NCBI GenBank assembly: GCA_032718475.1
Contig: JAUCBJ010008602.1
Location: 35,976-99,975 of the forward strand
DNA: 64,000 nt
Direction: 5' to 3'
Origin: Nemertoderma westbladi
Taxonomy: Eukaryota > Xenacoelomorpha > Nemertodermatida > Nemertodermatidae
A program made the translations under genes and the position numbers. The notes under the pieces were generated by a model, which saw nothing but the letters and a program-made list of their open reading frames with translations, did not search any database and was not told where the DNA came from. How positions within the stretch are numbered: the stretch's first letter is position 1; each line of letters opens with the position of its first letter. Of the stretch, positions 23,613 to 35,382 are shown piece after piece.

Positions 23613-24564
23613 ACCTTCCGAAGGTAATTAGTGTGTAGGCAGTATATTTGTGTTGTAAAGTGGTTAATAGGCACGTTAGCTCTGGTTGGCTGCGGTAATT
23701 AACTTCTAGGTAGGAACACTCCGGGTACATAACGTAGTACTTATGTTATAGAGCTGTACAGCTAAAGACTATAAGTCGTCAGACGGTGGTATTTTCTTAT
23801 CTGGACAACGCAATTTATTTACTACAGCTTAATTATTTTCAAATACCGTAGTTTCCTGTCCGTTTGTAATAACCAGAAATTCTAACCCCTTGTTAGGCTG
23901 GTTTGTAGATTTCCTGTAAAATTACCCTAAAATTTGTACGTGTAATTTTTGTGTTTATTTAGAGATTGTAATCTCACCCAGTAATTGTACGTAATTTGTA
24001 GCAATAAGTAACTTAGTCAAGTAGAATTATTTGTTTTAGTGTCCAACAAGTAGCACTTCACTGAGAGCGTAAAGCTTCTGTGTAGTGACTCCTTACCAGA
24101 AATAATAACATTTATTTCACATATTGTCAAAAAACCCATTATAAGGGTATATATATATTATAAATCAACTCAAACCGATTTATAAAATAGTAGGCCTGTT
24201 ATCCATCAATTAAGTCTTAATATCATTTGGACTACTGCTTAATATCTGTAATAAAGTAAAGAAAAGTAACCCTAAAATTCAGAAATTCAGTTATTATAAA
24301 ATAATTGACATACCGGTATTTACGATAGGCTTATTATATTTATTTCTATAAATTTAGGCTGAAATTATATACCGGTATTCTGTAATTAATTCTAGTCTGT
24401 AATAATTCTTATATATACTATAAGTGTATACTGGTATTCTAACATATTATATATATCACGTTACATTGAGTAACAGTTAATTACTAGGCTTTCAGTGGAT
24501 ACTGAATTACTAGACTTGCTTTAACTGTCGTTATAGTAGTAGGCATTCAACTGTACAATCAAAC
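23613..24564 (+). other. BEL copy B leader
   Basis: Untranslated leader before the gag ATG at 24565. It carries one copy of the ~830-bp segment that is tandemly duplicated in copy C, including repeated ATACCGGTATT palindromes (about 24312, 24372). Confidence 0.65.
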
Positions 24565-25215
24565 ATGTCTGACACAAAACGGGCACTGTCAGATAGTCTT
24601 TTGGAAGGTGTTAGAATGAGTCTTAGACTTGGACAGTGTCTTGAAAGGATCTGTGACCAAGATCAAAGTATAGAACATCCCAGACCAAAGTCCAAGTCCC
24701 CTCCTACTGTAAGAAAGGTCATCCCTTCAGTAGTAGTGTCAGACCCTAGGCTAGTTAAGGCTAGACAATTAAAGAAACGGCAAACAGAAGACCGAAGGTC
24801 AGCGGCCGCGGCAGAATCTGAAAGGAAAGCGGCAGAGGCTGAAAGAATAGCAGCAGCTGCAGCGGCAGAAGCAGAAAGAAAAGCGGCAGCGGCAACGGCA
24901 ACGGCAGCGGCAGAGGCAGAAGCAGAAAGAAAGGTGGCAGCAGCAGAACGGAGGGCATCTGAAGAGACAGTCCAACTAGAGCTGGAAAACCTTCAGGCGA
25001 AACAAGAATATTTGAAGAAACAAAGGACAGCTATGGTTACAGCTCAGATACAATTACTGAGTCGATATACTCCCAGAAGACAGGGATTTGCCTCCTCCGA
25101 TGAAGGTGATATAAGAGATCCCGAAGGTAGAGGTAATAAATCTCGTCCAAGCGGACGTAGACGGACGTTCAAGCGGACGTTACCTCCTGCGTTGAGAGGG
25201 CAACTGGCTAGTTAG
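24565..25215 (+). pseudogene. BEL copy B Gag N-terminal part
   Basis: It starts at ATG with MSDTKRALSDSLLEG, matching the Gag start of copy C. A conserved PPTVRKVIPSVVVSDPRLV block is followed directly by an alanine/glutamate/lysine-rich coiled coil (AEAERKAAAA-type repeats). The ~325-residue segment that copy C carries between these two blocks is absent. The frame stops at 25215 because of a small indel relative to C near 25205; the protein continues in another frame at about 25218. Confidence 0.8.
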
Positions 25216-27163
25216 TGTAGACTTAGGTAATCCTGAATCCACAGACCATATTATTGGAGTAGACAGACTCCCTACTATAGTGGATAGTCCTGAAATAATT
25301 AGGCCTGTTTTCGAAGTCACCCCCTCTGTAATAGAGACACCTGTACTTCCAGATCCTAACTCTAAATCCCCTTTGCACAGTACTAAACTAACTATGCCCA
25401 GTAAAACAGCCCCTGAGTCAATCCCCGTCCTGGACGCCGATCGAGACATCAACGATTTATCGCCCGTTGTCCCTCGTCTGCCCGCTACTATGTTGGCGGC
25501 TCCCGCTTCGGCGGTAGAGTGGGTGGATGAGGTACAGCGGGAGATGGGTCTCCTGCTCGGGCAGCTGAGGGATCATTGTAAATGTTCCTCCCAGCAGGTC
25601 CGGGAGTTGGAAGGGACTGTTCAGCAGTTAAAGGGAGCAGTAAGAGAGGGTAGGTTAGCGTTGCAAGAAGTGCAGCAGAGTATCGCGTTAGAACGCGATA
25701 AATTAGTAAATATACAATTGGGTGTACCACCACCCCCTGTAACAATGTGTCAACCAGTTAGGTCTGAAGTATTTCATGCGCAAGGTGTGGAGCCTACACG
25801 CATCTATACTGCTAGTGAAGTAGAAACTCCTATAGTGAACCCTATTAAGTGTAATTATAAACCTGTTGATAATGATATTCCATATAGACCTGATCCTAAT
25901 CCGAGAAATTTATATACCGATAACTCGATATTAAATAATATGATGGCCCAAGAAAGTTTTACGCGTCAAATGCCTAGAACCGAAGCCCGTCAAGCGGTAA
26001 AGGTGGGAGAGATCATCAAGTTCAATGGAGATGAGATGAAATGGTTACCTTTTAATGAATATTATAAAGATAACATACAGAACTCTGTACTATCTAACGG
26101 AGAGAAACTTAGATTCCTCATCGAGTGCTTGGAAGGACCTCCCAAGTTAATGGCGTTAAGGTTTATTGGACATCCAGATGGATTAAGACAAGCTTGGGAT
26201 ACACTAAACATCAGGTATGGTAATAGGACTAACATAGCTAGGTATTTGTATGCGAAATTAATGGCGCCCCGAAAGTTCCTTAGCAGCGGGATTATAGAGT
26301 TTTCCGACGAGATTCAGGAGATCTGTAGACAACTAGATTGGTTAGGTAAGTCTCATGAATACCAGAATTCTATGGTTGTAGGAGCCTTAGCATCAACTTT
26401 GCCAAAGGGTGGAGTAGGTACTCGCTGGGACCAAAGAGTTCTATATTTGATGGACCAACAACATAGAGATCCAACCATGACGGACCTTCTGTCATTCTTA
26501 AACAGAGAGGTAAGATTACAACTCCTAAAACAGTCTCGAGAGAAGACTCCAGAAAATGAGGTAAGTGAAAAACCCGTTTCTAGGAGAAAGTGTTATACAG
26601 ACGACGGCGAAAGCCATACCTCCCACGAGGAGAACAGCGGGAAAGACACCGAAAGATCTTATTATGTCAACAAAACACCAAAGGACGTAAGTAAATTTAA
26701 GTCTCGAACCAGTGACAGGAGAGAACAGACAACAAAAACTCCTCCCACGTCTCCTAAGAGAATTCATGGAAGAAAGCCCGAGGAAAGAACAAGTGTGCAC
26801 AACACCACACAGGGTAAAGTAAGTAACATCAAGCCCAAATGTGTATTGTGCGACGGGCCACATTGCTTGAGTGGGTGTGATGAATTCCTGAAGAAATCCC
26901 TTAAGGATAGACATGATGTCATGTGGGATAAGCGGTTGTGTCATAATTGTTTCAGACGAGGACACCAACGGCGAACCTGTTACTCCGACGCGAGGTGTGC
27001 TAAGTGCGGCGCGAAACATCATATCTTGCTGCACACCGAATTCGAAAGAAACAGCCCGAGTCAGGTAAGTGAGCCCGAACTACATGTCCAATTCAGTGAT
27101 GTGAACGACACTGACCAAAGTTCTGAGATGGAAGGTTTCTACACGGATGAATTCTCCGACTGA
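25216..27163 (+). pseudogene. BEL copy B Gag (DUF1759-like) with zinc knuckles
   Basis: This is the main Gag body of copy B. The open frame begins just after the break; an annotated start at 25280 is a GTG, so it is not a natural initiator. It includes a proline-rich region, a helical segment (VRELEGTVQQLKGAVREG), the capsid-like domain typical of BEL/Pao (KFNGDEMKWLPFNEYYKD, DTLNIRYGN) and two cysteine/histidine clusters (CVLCDGPHCLSGC, then CHNCFRRGHQRRTC and CAKCGAKHH). The frame ends at 27163 because one extra base, relative to copy C, is present at about 27159. Protein identity with copy C is high. Confidence 0.88.
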
Positions 27164-28499
27164 AAACGAATCCTGTTATCTAATAAACACCGCAGTGTAT
27201 CGAGCACTTACGTATGAGACTGAAACCGATAGCGAGCTCCCCCTAACTATTCCGGACCGACAACCATCTCGGAAAGCGCCAACTTCCAACGTAGGAATCC
27301 GGGAATTTCCCGTAGTGCAGTTGAGAGTCCACGGGTTAAAAAAGAGCTATATAGTGAACGCCCTCCTTGACTCCGGCAGCACAGGAACATTCATCGACAA
27401 AGAACTAGCCGAAGACATCTTTGCTGGACAACCCAAGTTCCGAACTAAGTTGAACCTTTCAGGAATTATGCAGGTTTGGAAATCTACAGTAGCTACAGAC
27501 TACTATGTAGGCGCGTTGTCCATCCCCCAGGATGAACTAGGAGAACACAGTATAAGGTCAGTAAAAATGGTGGCGATAAAGAACTTTGCTACCAGCCAAG
27601 TGGAACCTTATAACTGGGATGAAGACGATTTCACCCAGCAGCATGAGATACCTAGATTCAACACCGACTACCCAGGGGTACAGATACTCATCGGCCAAAA
27701 TGCGCATGAGGCGCTTGAGACATTAGAGAAATGGCCTGCTCGACCGCAACCATTGCAAACCTATGCGGGAAGAACAAGAGTAGGTTGGTACTTCACTGGA
27801 CCTTCCTGTAGGACACTCATGGAAAGGCTACCCAAAGATCAGGTCCATCAGATGAGTGAATGGGAAGAAGACATCAGTGAGGGAGAGACAACCACAACTG
27901 AGGGAACACCATACTCCTCAGATAATGACGATATTAACTCTAATGTAGATCAATGGAGACATTGCCTTGGGACGATTAATCCAGCCGACATCGCTTCCAG
28001 AGGAGCAACTCCTCAAGAACTGATAGATACTCCAGACTGGTTAGGTGGACCCGACTTCCTAAGTAAAGAAGATGATGAATGGCCTCCTCATCTCACCACG
28101 GCTGAGATTAGACAAGCCAAGGGAGCGGAGAAAGTCAAACCTAAAACCCGGACGAGTAAATCAAAGTTATTTAAACCCGCGATTGATCTGTCTGTACTAC
28201 ACATTTCAGGGGACAACGCTGTGGGTCTAAACTCCCCCGCCGCAAATAACTCTGTTGTGGAAATCAGAGAAAGAGACTGGAAATCTGGAACACCAGACGT
28301 CTCGCAGGGACTCTCACCTCTCCTGCAGGGAGCGATAAACCACTATAGCTCCTGGAATCGGCTTTGTAAGGCCGTCGTGTATTTGAAGCGATGTTTCTAT
28401 CGTCACTATTCCAGGACGAAGAGGAAACCTGGAATTGTATTCGAAACACAACAACTCAATCGCCCAGTTGGTCGTTTATGTTTACTGGAAAGAGACTGA
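27147..28499 (+). pseudogene. BEL copy B protease plus fused pol tails, RT and IN deleted
   Basis: It continues the polyprotein after the one-base insertion. The aspartic protease motif NALLDSGSTGTFIDKEL is intact. After the conserved MVAIKNFATSQ block the frame jumps at DNDDI/NSNVDQWRHC (27930-27955) from before RT to after RNase H, exactly as in copy A. It jumps again near 28428 (RTKRKPGIVFETQQ), removing the whole integrase core but leaving its DUF5641-like tail (LNRPVGRLCLLERD). Both deletions keep the frame open, giving a 450-codon fused product. Retention of protease and Gag without RT and IN is what a trans-mobilised derivative would keep. Confidence 0.88.
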
Positions 28500-30309
28500 G
28501 AACTGTCCAGAAACTATGGAAGGCAAGATACTTTTCCCACGACCACCTCCCTAATCCAACAAACATCTAGGGACTCCCCAACATAACAGCGTCTGGAGTG
28601 GGTGTGTGTCTATATTATTTTATATTTGTTTTTATTATTTTATATTTATGTATGTATTATTATGTAATTTTATTATAATCGTTTTCTTTAATTTTATTTA
28701 GTAGAATGTTATTTTAGCGATTATTTAGTAGATTAGTGCAATATATATTAGTGTTTATTACTTACTTACTTATATTATATTATATATTTAGTGGAACGGC
28801 GAGAAATAATTATTTTTCTCTTTCCTTACTGTCCGTATCATATTATAAATGCGTGACTACAGTAAGATGAAATATCCGTACTTATTAAAGTACAATAAAG
28901 CTCCTACTATACTCAAGTATTATTGGTAATTAGAGTATTATTAGGAATGCAAAGTTCAGATCCTCGTGTCTCAGCTAAACCAAGCTCTGGGTAGACCTTG
29001 GAAACGACTTGCCTCTTCTCACTGACATTGCTTCTTGCAATATTGCTCTCATACCGTATATTAAATAATACATATAGTAGCGTGATGTCCCTTTAACAGT
29101 CGCGTACAACGCAAATAAATCTGTTAAACCCTTTGACCATCTGTAATTCTAGTCGATTAAGATATCGTGGCACCCACCAATATACTTGAAAGACAAAATT
29201 CTAGAATCAGTGGTTAACGTCCCCAGACAAGGTCTGGAATAAATCGGTGCCCATCTTAAATATTAACTATTTAATATTTATAAAAATCTATTAAAACAAA
29301 TATAATAGAGTAAATGCCGACAAATAAACTCTGAGGAGTTTGTAAACCAAGAAAATCTAAAATCTATTAAAATTCAGATCCTTTAAAATTCTAGTCGATT
29401 AAGATATCGTAGCACTTACCGATACTCTTAAAAAGACAAATTTCCCAGAACTTAGGATCCTAGTTTCCAGACATGCTCTGGAATAAAATTGTGTCTATTT
29501 AATATTAAATAATAAAATTTACGGGAATAAATTTAAATTCATATCCTCTCATGAATTTGATAAATTGTCATTTTATGCAATTTATAACATTCCCAAAATT
29601 CCCTTAATTAATAGATCATGGGAGCGGAGATTCACCCTATTAAGTGTATTAGTGTGCAAGAATCTCCAATATATAGTCAATAGCCGATAAAATTCATAAA
29701 ATCATGTATAAAGGGAAATATTGACAATTAAAGAATTACTATTAAATAGCATCCCAGATCTGTATGCATGAGAATTACGCTAATTCTACCGCTAGCTTTC
29801 CATAATGTCACCATAGCAGCAACCACTCTAGAATTAGAAGCGAGTTTAAAGAGCAATAGAAAGCTTGCCCCATTGAATAGCATACGGAATAAATAGCACA
29901 CTGATGGTATCCAGGGATACATAATAATAACGTGGCATTCTGGAAGGCATTTGACTAACGGACAAATGGCCCGAATGTGTACAATTTGTGACAGTTGTGT
30001 GGAATTTGTGCGTTTATAGGTGAATGTTACTACTAAAGTGTGTTTACAGTAGCGAGTCGCAGTTGTGAAAGTAGCCCTACCTCCGCAGTAAGAACCTGAA
30101 GTAAATCTAAGCCCTTGGGACGGACAGTGGAGTGGCTCGCACTGGTTGTTGTTGTCGTGGTGTAGCTACTATGTTGGCGATAGACACAGCTGCGACAGTA
30201 CATCAGCGCTGAGGAGCTTGCGCTGTCCGGGGGCATTGAGGGGGAGGCAGCAACGACCGCTAGCCTAAATTATAATTAATTATAATATCGATAAACTCAT
30301 ATAGCAGCT
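28500..30309 (+). other. BEL copy B post-pol non-coding segment
   Basis: It corresponds to 49976-51613 of copy C. It has the duplicated structured module (about 29139-29245 and 29385-29500; each with ATTCTAG, GATATCG and a CCAGAC hairpin followed by TCTGGAATAAA), the GGAGATTC/GAATCTCC hairpin (about 29624-29668), and the GC-rich block (about 30080-30265) just before the accessory ATG. Confidence 0.6.
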
Positions 30310-31841
30310 ATGACTGAGTTGATAGAAGATGATCTTGGTATCAGGGAGCGATATACCATACCATTGCAAGCATTTGTTGATAGTTTAATACGCGGCGATG
30401 CTAGTCCACCCACTACGGAGGACGATGGCCGTTATATCGAACCGCCAATGTCAAAGGAACAACTCACGCGTGAATTGGACTATAGAAAATTCACCGCTCG
30501 CTATACGCATCGTAATGGTACGTATATGAACTTCTTAACTACTGGCCATCCTATCGATTTACACGATATGGACGATGTGGACACCGAAATGGAAATGATC
30601 CTATTTAAATATCATACCCAGTGGAGTCGGAACAATAAACTGAGAATCGAACACGAAAATTCTATTCGAAACCTACTCGAAAGAGTAGACGTTAAAGAAC
30701 CGGATAAACGCAGTGACTTAACGTATATTTGGAATTCTTGAGAGAGACGTTGTAAAACTGGAGAAAGATCACCAGCGTTTCCCCTACAGGACGTGCGTCT
30801 TTGGTATTATTACGATGAATGCCCTAGACCCAACCAACAAACGGAAAGACAAACATTCGCGGAGAAGTTGCGCTAAACACAGTTTTACTCGCTATATTTA
30901 CGGGAGTTTCGAGCGAAACTTGTTCGATGTATCACCTACGCTCGCTCGACTCAAACGATCCTTAAATAAACCCATGATCAGAGTTCCGGAATACTCAGTC
31001 AGACCTCCTCATTCCCTGGTGAGACCTCAGATTCTTGATCCTAATAGTATCACGGATCCTCCCAAGCTTACTCACTGTTCAAAGATCTAGTGTTACCCGA
31101 ACAATTAGTCGGTGGCACTCCGGTTGCGGGCTCCCTAGATATTCGCCCATCTTACCTAGCCGGATTGGGATGCGGGCGGACACCTAATATCGCCATTCAA
31201 CCGTATAATCGTCCCTGTTTAACCCGATATAATCTGTCACCGAGGTGGAGGAGAGAGTTATACGAAACGCGTTGGATACTATTTGTCAAAAGATCGGAAA
31301 AGGAACCTACGATTGTTCAGAGAAACGTAAATTGCAGCAGCAAGTCCAAGCGGTAAACGAATTAGCTTTATCTCAGTTCGATCGGGAAACCCAGAATCTC
31401 TAAGAAGATATCAAACTCGGACGACTCTACTTTCTGCAAGAGTTTTGGACGAATGCTTTCAACGACAAGCGGAGGAAAATCAGCTCGAGGAGAAGCATAA
31501 ACGCGAGTTGGAATGAATCATCAAACCGAGGAAATTTCTCACTACACACGGTCCACCTACCGCTTTCGTGCAAACGACCCGTCAGGGACCAGTAAGAGCT
31601 GCTGTCTTAAAACGCGCTCTCAAGGTTGTTCGACCTCGTTCTACTGAGGTTGATACCGATCAACTGGGTACCTCGACCGGCGGATACACCGACTGTAACC
31701 CTAAACCTTCTGATGCAATTGTATTGCACCCTTCACCCAGGAGTTATAGCCCTCCTAGTAAAGTGGCTCGCCCCAAATAGAAAAGGACTCTTGCTAGCCT
31801 CAAAAAACTGCGTAAACGCCGTTCGCGTAAGAAGGACTAAC
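30310..31841 (+). pseudogene. BEL copy B downstream accessory ORF, broken
   Basis: An ATG at 30310 opens a 143-codon frame with the acidic N-terminus (MTELIEDDLGIRERYT, RELDYRKFTARYTHRNG). A deletion shared with copy C (junction near 30745-30760) and further indels break the rest into frames 30815-31090, 31090-31356 and 31568-31780. The last part keeps the conserved HPSPRSYSPPSKV and the basic KRRSRKKD tail ending near 31840. Copy B retains a C-terminal stretch (around 31200-31680) that copy A lost, with charged helical residues. No transmembrane segments or known domain are seen. Confidence 0.7.
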
Positions 31842-31918
31842 TGTTTAGAGTATTTTTATATTTTAGAAACTGTGATTTTTTATATTTTATAGAATTAAAT
31901 CCCATTTTCTGGGAGCGG

Positions 31919-33114
31919 TGTAAAAGCTTTTGCGGATATAACAAGCCATTTTTCTCTGCAATATACTGTGTAGGTGTTTTAGCGGACATAACAAGCCATT
32001 TTTACCCGCTATGTCTGCATGTGTGCTTTAGCGGACATAACAAGCCATTTTCTCCGCAATTCGCTTAATACTCTAAAAGATGACTCAGATGACGCAATCT
32101 GTCAGCTGATTTACTGCCAATGCGGAACCTGAATCTCTCTTTGTTCTTTGTTCGGCTCAGCCAATCAGAGCGATTTTCGCTTTGTGTTGGACAGTGCCTA
32201 CAGAAACCCACGCAATTCAGTCAGTGTGTATCTTTTCTAAGCCCAGAACACCGGCTTAGGATTCTTCTGTACTTCTGTGGAAGTTTCAGACTTTGACCTA
32301 AACATCAGAAACATCAGATGGCTTTGATTAAAAGAACGTAAAACTATTAACAATTCAACTACTGAATCATTGCTGAATCATACTTCATATCTGAATCACC
32401 AAATCGTGGCACTATGCAACGCGATTCAACTACACATACTGACTGTTCACCGCATTATTTGATTCTGTTATTAATTGGTGTTATGTTGGTATATATTGCT
32501 GATATATTTGGAGAATACCGATGAATAATCATAAAACCCTCAATCTCTTTGATTACTAAAGGGTAGAGGAACAGGTTTACCAGTAGCAACTGCGACTTAC
32601 ATTATAGTGGTTTTGTGTGAATTGAATGCTATTTCATAATCCCTACATGTGTCAGTTGCGATCCTCCTTATATATGATCAAATTCAGTGACGGTCGGCAG
32701 ATCAATGCGCAGTAGTGTGAAGTAGTGTGAAGTCGTGTGAAGTAGTGTGAAGGTTAATAAAGCATCTCCTAAAGAATGCGCTTTTTACGAAACTCAGTAG
32801 CCACCCAGTTGTGATTAGTATAAGTCATAACTCTGTTTTATACTTAAAGCGCCACGTCCTAAAGGAACTGTTAATATTTCCCCGAAAGTAAATATATTGT
32901 CAGAGATTATATATTAACGATCAATCGAATAATACAGTAGGTCTACACTGCAATCACTATCAAAGCATCCGAATCCAGTCTCCCTTAACTCTGGGTGAAT
33001 GGTCGCGCACAGGCTGGCTTCGGCTGATGTAACTTCAGTACATTAAATAATTGATATACAAAAAGACAATTAAAATTGGCAGGTTAAACTGCTAAAGGTC
33101 TAAAAGCGCGAACA
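31919..33114 (+). repeat. 3' LTR of BEL copy B
   Basis: A 1196-bp LTR from TGTAAAAGCTTTTGCGG to AAAAGCGCGAACA, directly preceded by the purine tract CTGGGAGCGG. Near the outer end, three copies of GCGGACATAACAAGC lie about 50 bp apart (31930-32050). The TATA-like CCTTATATATG at about 32666 is followed by a (GTGTGAAGTA)n run at 32711-32752 and an AATAAA at about 32756. Copies A and C read AACAAA at the equivalent place. Confidence 0.88.
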
Positions 33115-33384
33115 CTAGTACACAAGGACATAGTAGTCCAGTAGAAGGAATAGTGCTCCTTCAATACATCTCAACAGACATCAATTCATTTGCCTGTGCC
33201 TACCAACCGGTGCTCCATAACATAACATATATTCTTGATTTCCATCACCTCTCACCACAATTATTATTAGTAATTAAAAGTTTCAATTCGGTTTGTCGTT
33301 CCGTTATCTGGTTATTCAGTTATTGCATTATTAATAAATAAATGTTTTAAAATATATCTTACGAAATATGGTTAATCATTAAAA
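33115..33384. other. Flank of BEL copy B
   Basis: No gene or repeat could be supported. Confidence 0.3.
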
Positions 33385-33935
33385 CTTGTCACTAACATTC
33401 TCGCTTTGGGGGTTTTAAAGAGTGTTGATTACATTTCTGATGTCAGTTTTCACGTTTACATAAATCTAGTCTGTCTGTCTGTCGGTCTCTCTGTCAGTCA
33501 GTCTGTCAAAACATAAAAGAGAATTTAAATTAACTAACATTCTCGCTATGGGGGTTTTAAGGGGTGCTGATTTCACTTCTGATGTCAGTTTTCAGGTTTA
33601 CATAAATCTAGTCTGTCTGTTTGTCGGTCTTTCTGTCAGTCAGTCAGTCTGTCAAAACTTAAAAAAGAATACAAACTAACTAACATTCTCGTTATGGGGG
33701 TTTTAATGGGTGCTAATTTTATTTCAGATGTCAGTTTTCACGTTTAAAAAAATCTATAGTCTGTCTGGCTGTCGGTCTTTCTGTCAGTCTGTCTGTGAAA
33801 ACTTAAGAAAGTATACTAACTAACCAACATTCTCGCTATGGGGGTTTTAAGGGTTGCTGATTTCATTTTTGATGTCAGTTTACACGTTTACATAAATCTA
33901 GTCTGTCTGTCTGTCGGTATCTCTGTCAGTCTGAA
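33385..33935. repeat. Tandem repeat, ~146-bp unit, about 3.8 copies
   Basis: Units start near 33391, 33535, 33681 and 33826 with CTAACATTCTCGCTATGGGG. Each includes GATGTCAGTTTTCACGTTTA and a (CTGT)n microsatellite. Confidence 0.88.
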
Positions 33936-35382
33936 CTACTGTACTGTGGTTGGCATTATGCCATATACATAACACACCGCATAATACAGTCTACAATACA
34001 GCCTATCTACAGTACAGAATGGATTTTTTGCCACGAATATCAATAAATGTCATTAATACTATACTATCCACCAGTATACCTTCTCCAAGAGCCTTCCAAT
34101 AAAACATGTATTCCAGCATGAAAGCTGTCCATTGTGACGTGCAGTGGACGTCATAGGCTCTAAGGGGTTAAGCAACACGGTCCCTATTTCGCCTTGTCGA
34201 CACCCCAGCTATTTTTCACCAATCCTTTTTTTAGATTTTTTTAATTTTTTTGGTATTGGTGAAAGTTCTACAACATTAGTAGATATGTTTTTTATGATAA
34301 CTAGTGTTTTTTTGCAGCTAGTATTTTTTGAAATTATAAAAAATGTGAAAGTCCATGATATTTCAGGTTAAACTGTTGAAGAATATATTAATGACCAAAA
34401 TAATTTCCAAAAATTACTAGCTAGTAAAAAATACTATAGCTATATACCATAAAAAATCTACTAAGGTTCTAGAACATTCACTAATATAAAAAAGCACTCA
34501 AAATCACAAAAAAATAAAGGTTAAAAAACTCATTCGGGACTCTTTAGCTTAAGGAGTCAAAATTGTAGAAAAAATTCCCGAAGTTTGCCACGTTTGCGAA
34601 ATTCGCGAAGAATCCGTCAGTTTCTGTGCCCTAATGGTTTCGTGACGAAACAATAAAATCTTACACACTTAACACACACGAACTAATTTTATGTGTGTAT
34701 TAGTATGCCTGAATAATTAAATAGAAATTGAATTAATGAACGCTATTTCAACATGAAATCTACGGAATCAATACACAACACACGCACACTACTGAATTTA
34801 AAAATTTATATAGATTGCAACTTATATTTGGCTACCTTTTAATGGGTGACTGATTTAATTATTCACCCCTATATATTTGTAGCTTTTTTAATTTGTGCCT
34901 CTAATTGAATCAAACATTAAACTAAAATATATGTCACAATATTGGTCTGTCGGTAGCTAATCAATGAATCTCTCATAAATTTGTTAATTAATTTGCTCAG
35001 TCATTGAACATTTGAACACGTGCTGCTCGAAGACCCCACAACGTGTTAAAGCTTACGTGTGCCCAGGGCCTAAACGGTTTGTTACCTTTAAATGTTATTA
35101 AAAGGGTATCATAACTTCCTGGTGCTCAATTGTTATTTGCGTCATCGAAACTCATAGATATTTCTTCCATTTTCAGTGAATACCAAACAAAGCATTGTAC
35201 TATTCCTCCTGCTCTCAGAGGGAATGCTACCAGTGTTCTAAGTGGAACAGTTACAGTATTGGTAGATCGAACCAAATCAACACTTTTAACTATCAATTAA
35301 AAGGTAATCAAGAACAGTTTACATTGAGTTATAATAGCCCAAATAACAATTACCCAGTATCGTTTATTTATGAATTTATCAA
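33936..35382. other. Non-coding region 3' of the Mx-like exon
   Basis: AT-rich, with short ORFs only. A TTTGCGAAATTCGCGAAG palindrome-rich word at about 34599 resembles the 21.4-21.6 kb cluster. The sequence adjoining 35383 would contain the 3' UTR of the minus-strand GTPase gene. Confidence 0.35.

Larger units (their letters stand above)
23613..33114 (+). mobile_element. BEL/Pao LTR retrotransposon copy B, 5'-truncated, RT/IN-deleted
   Basis: Similarity to copy C begins within the leader (CCGAAGGTAATTAGTGTGTA at 23618, compare 39898). It runs through gag, protease, fused pol tails, the non-coding segment, the downstream ORF and a full 3' LTR (31919-33114). The 5' LTR and the first ~0.8 kb of leader are absent; the left edge abuts the end of repeat X. 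RT plus RNase H (about 1.77 kb relative to C) and integrase (about 1.4 kb) are cleanly deleted. No target duplication can be tested because the left LTR is missing. Confidence 0.9.
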
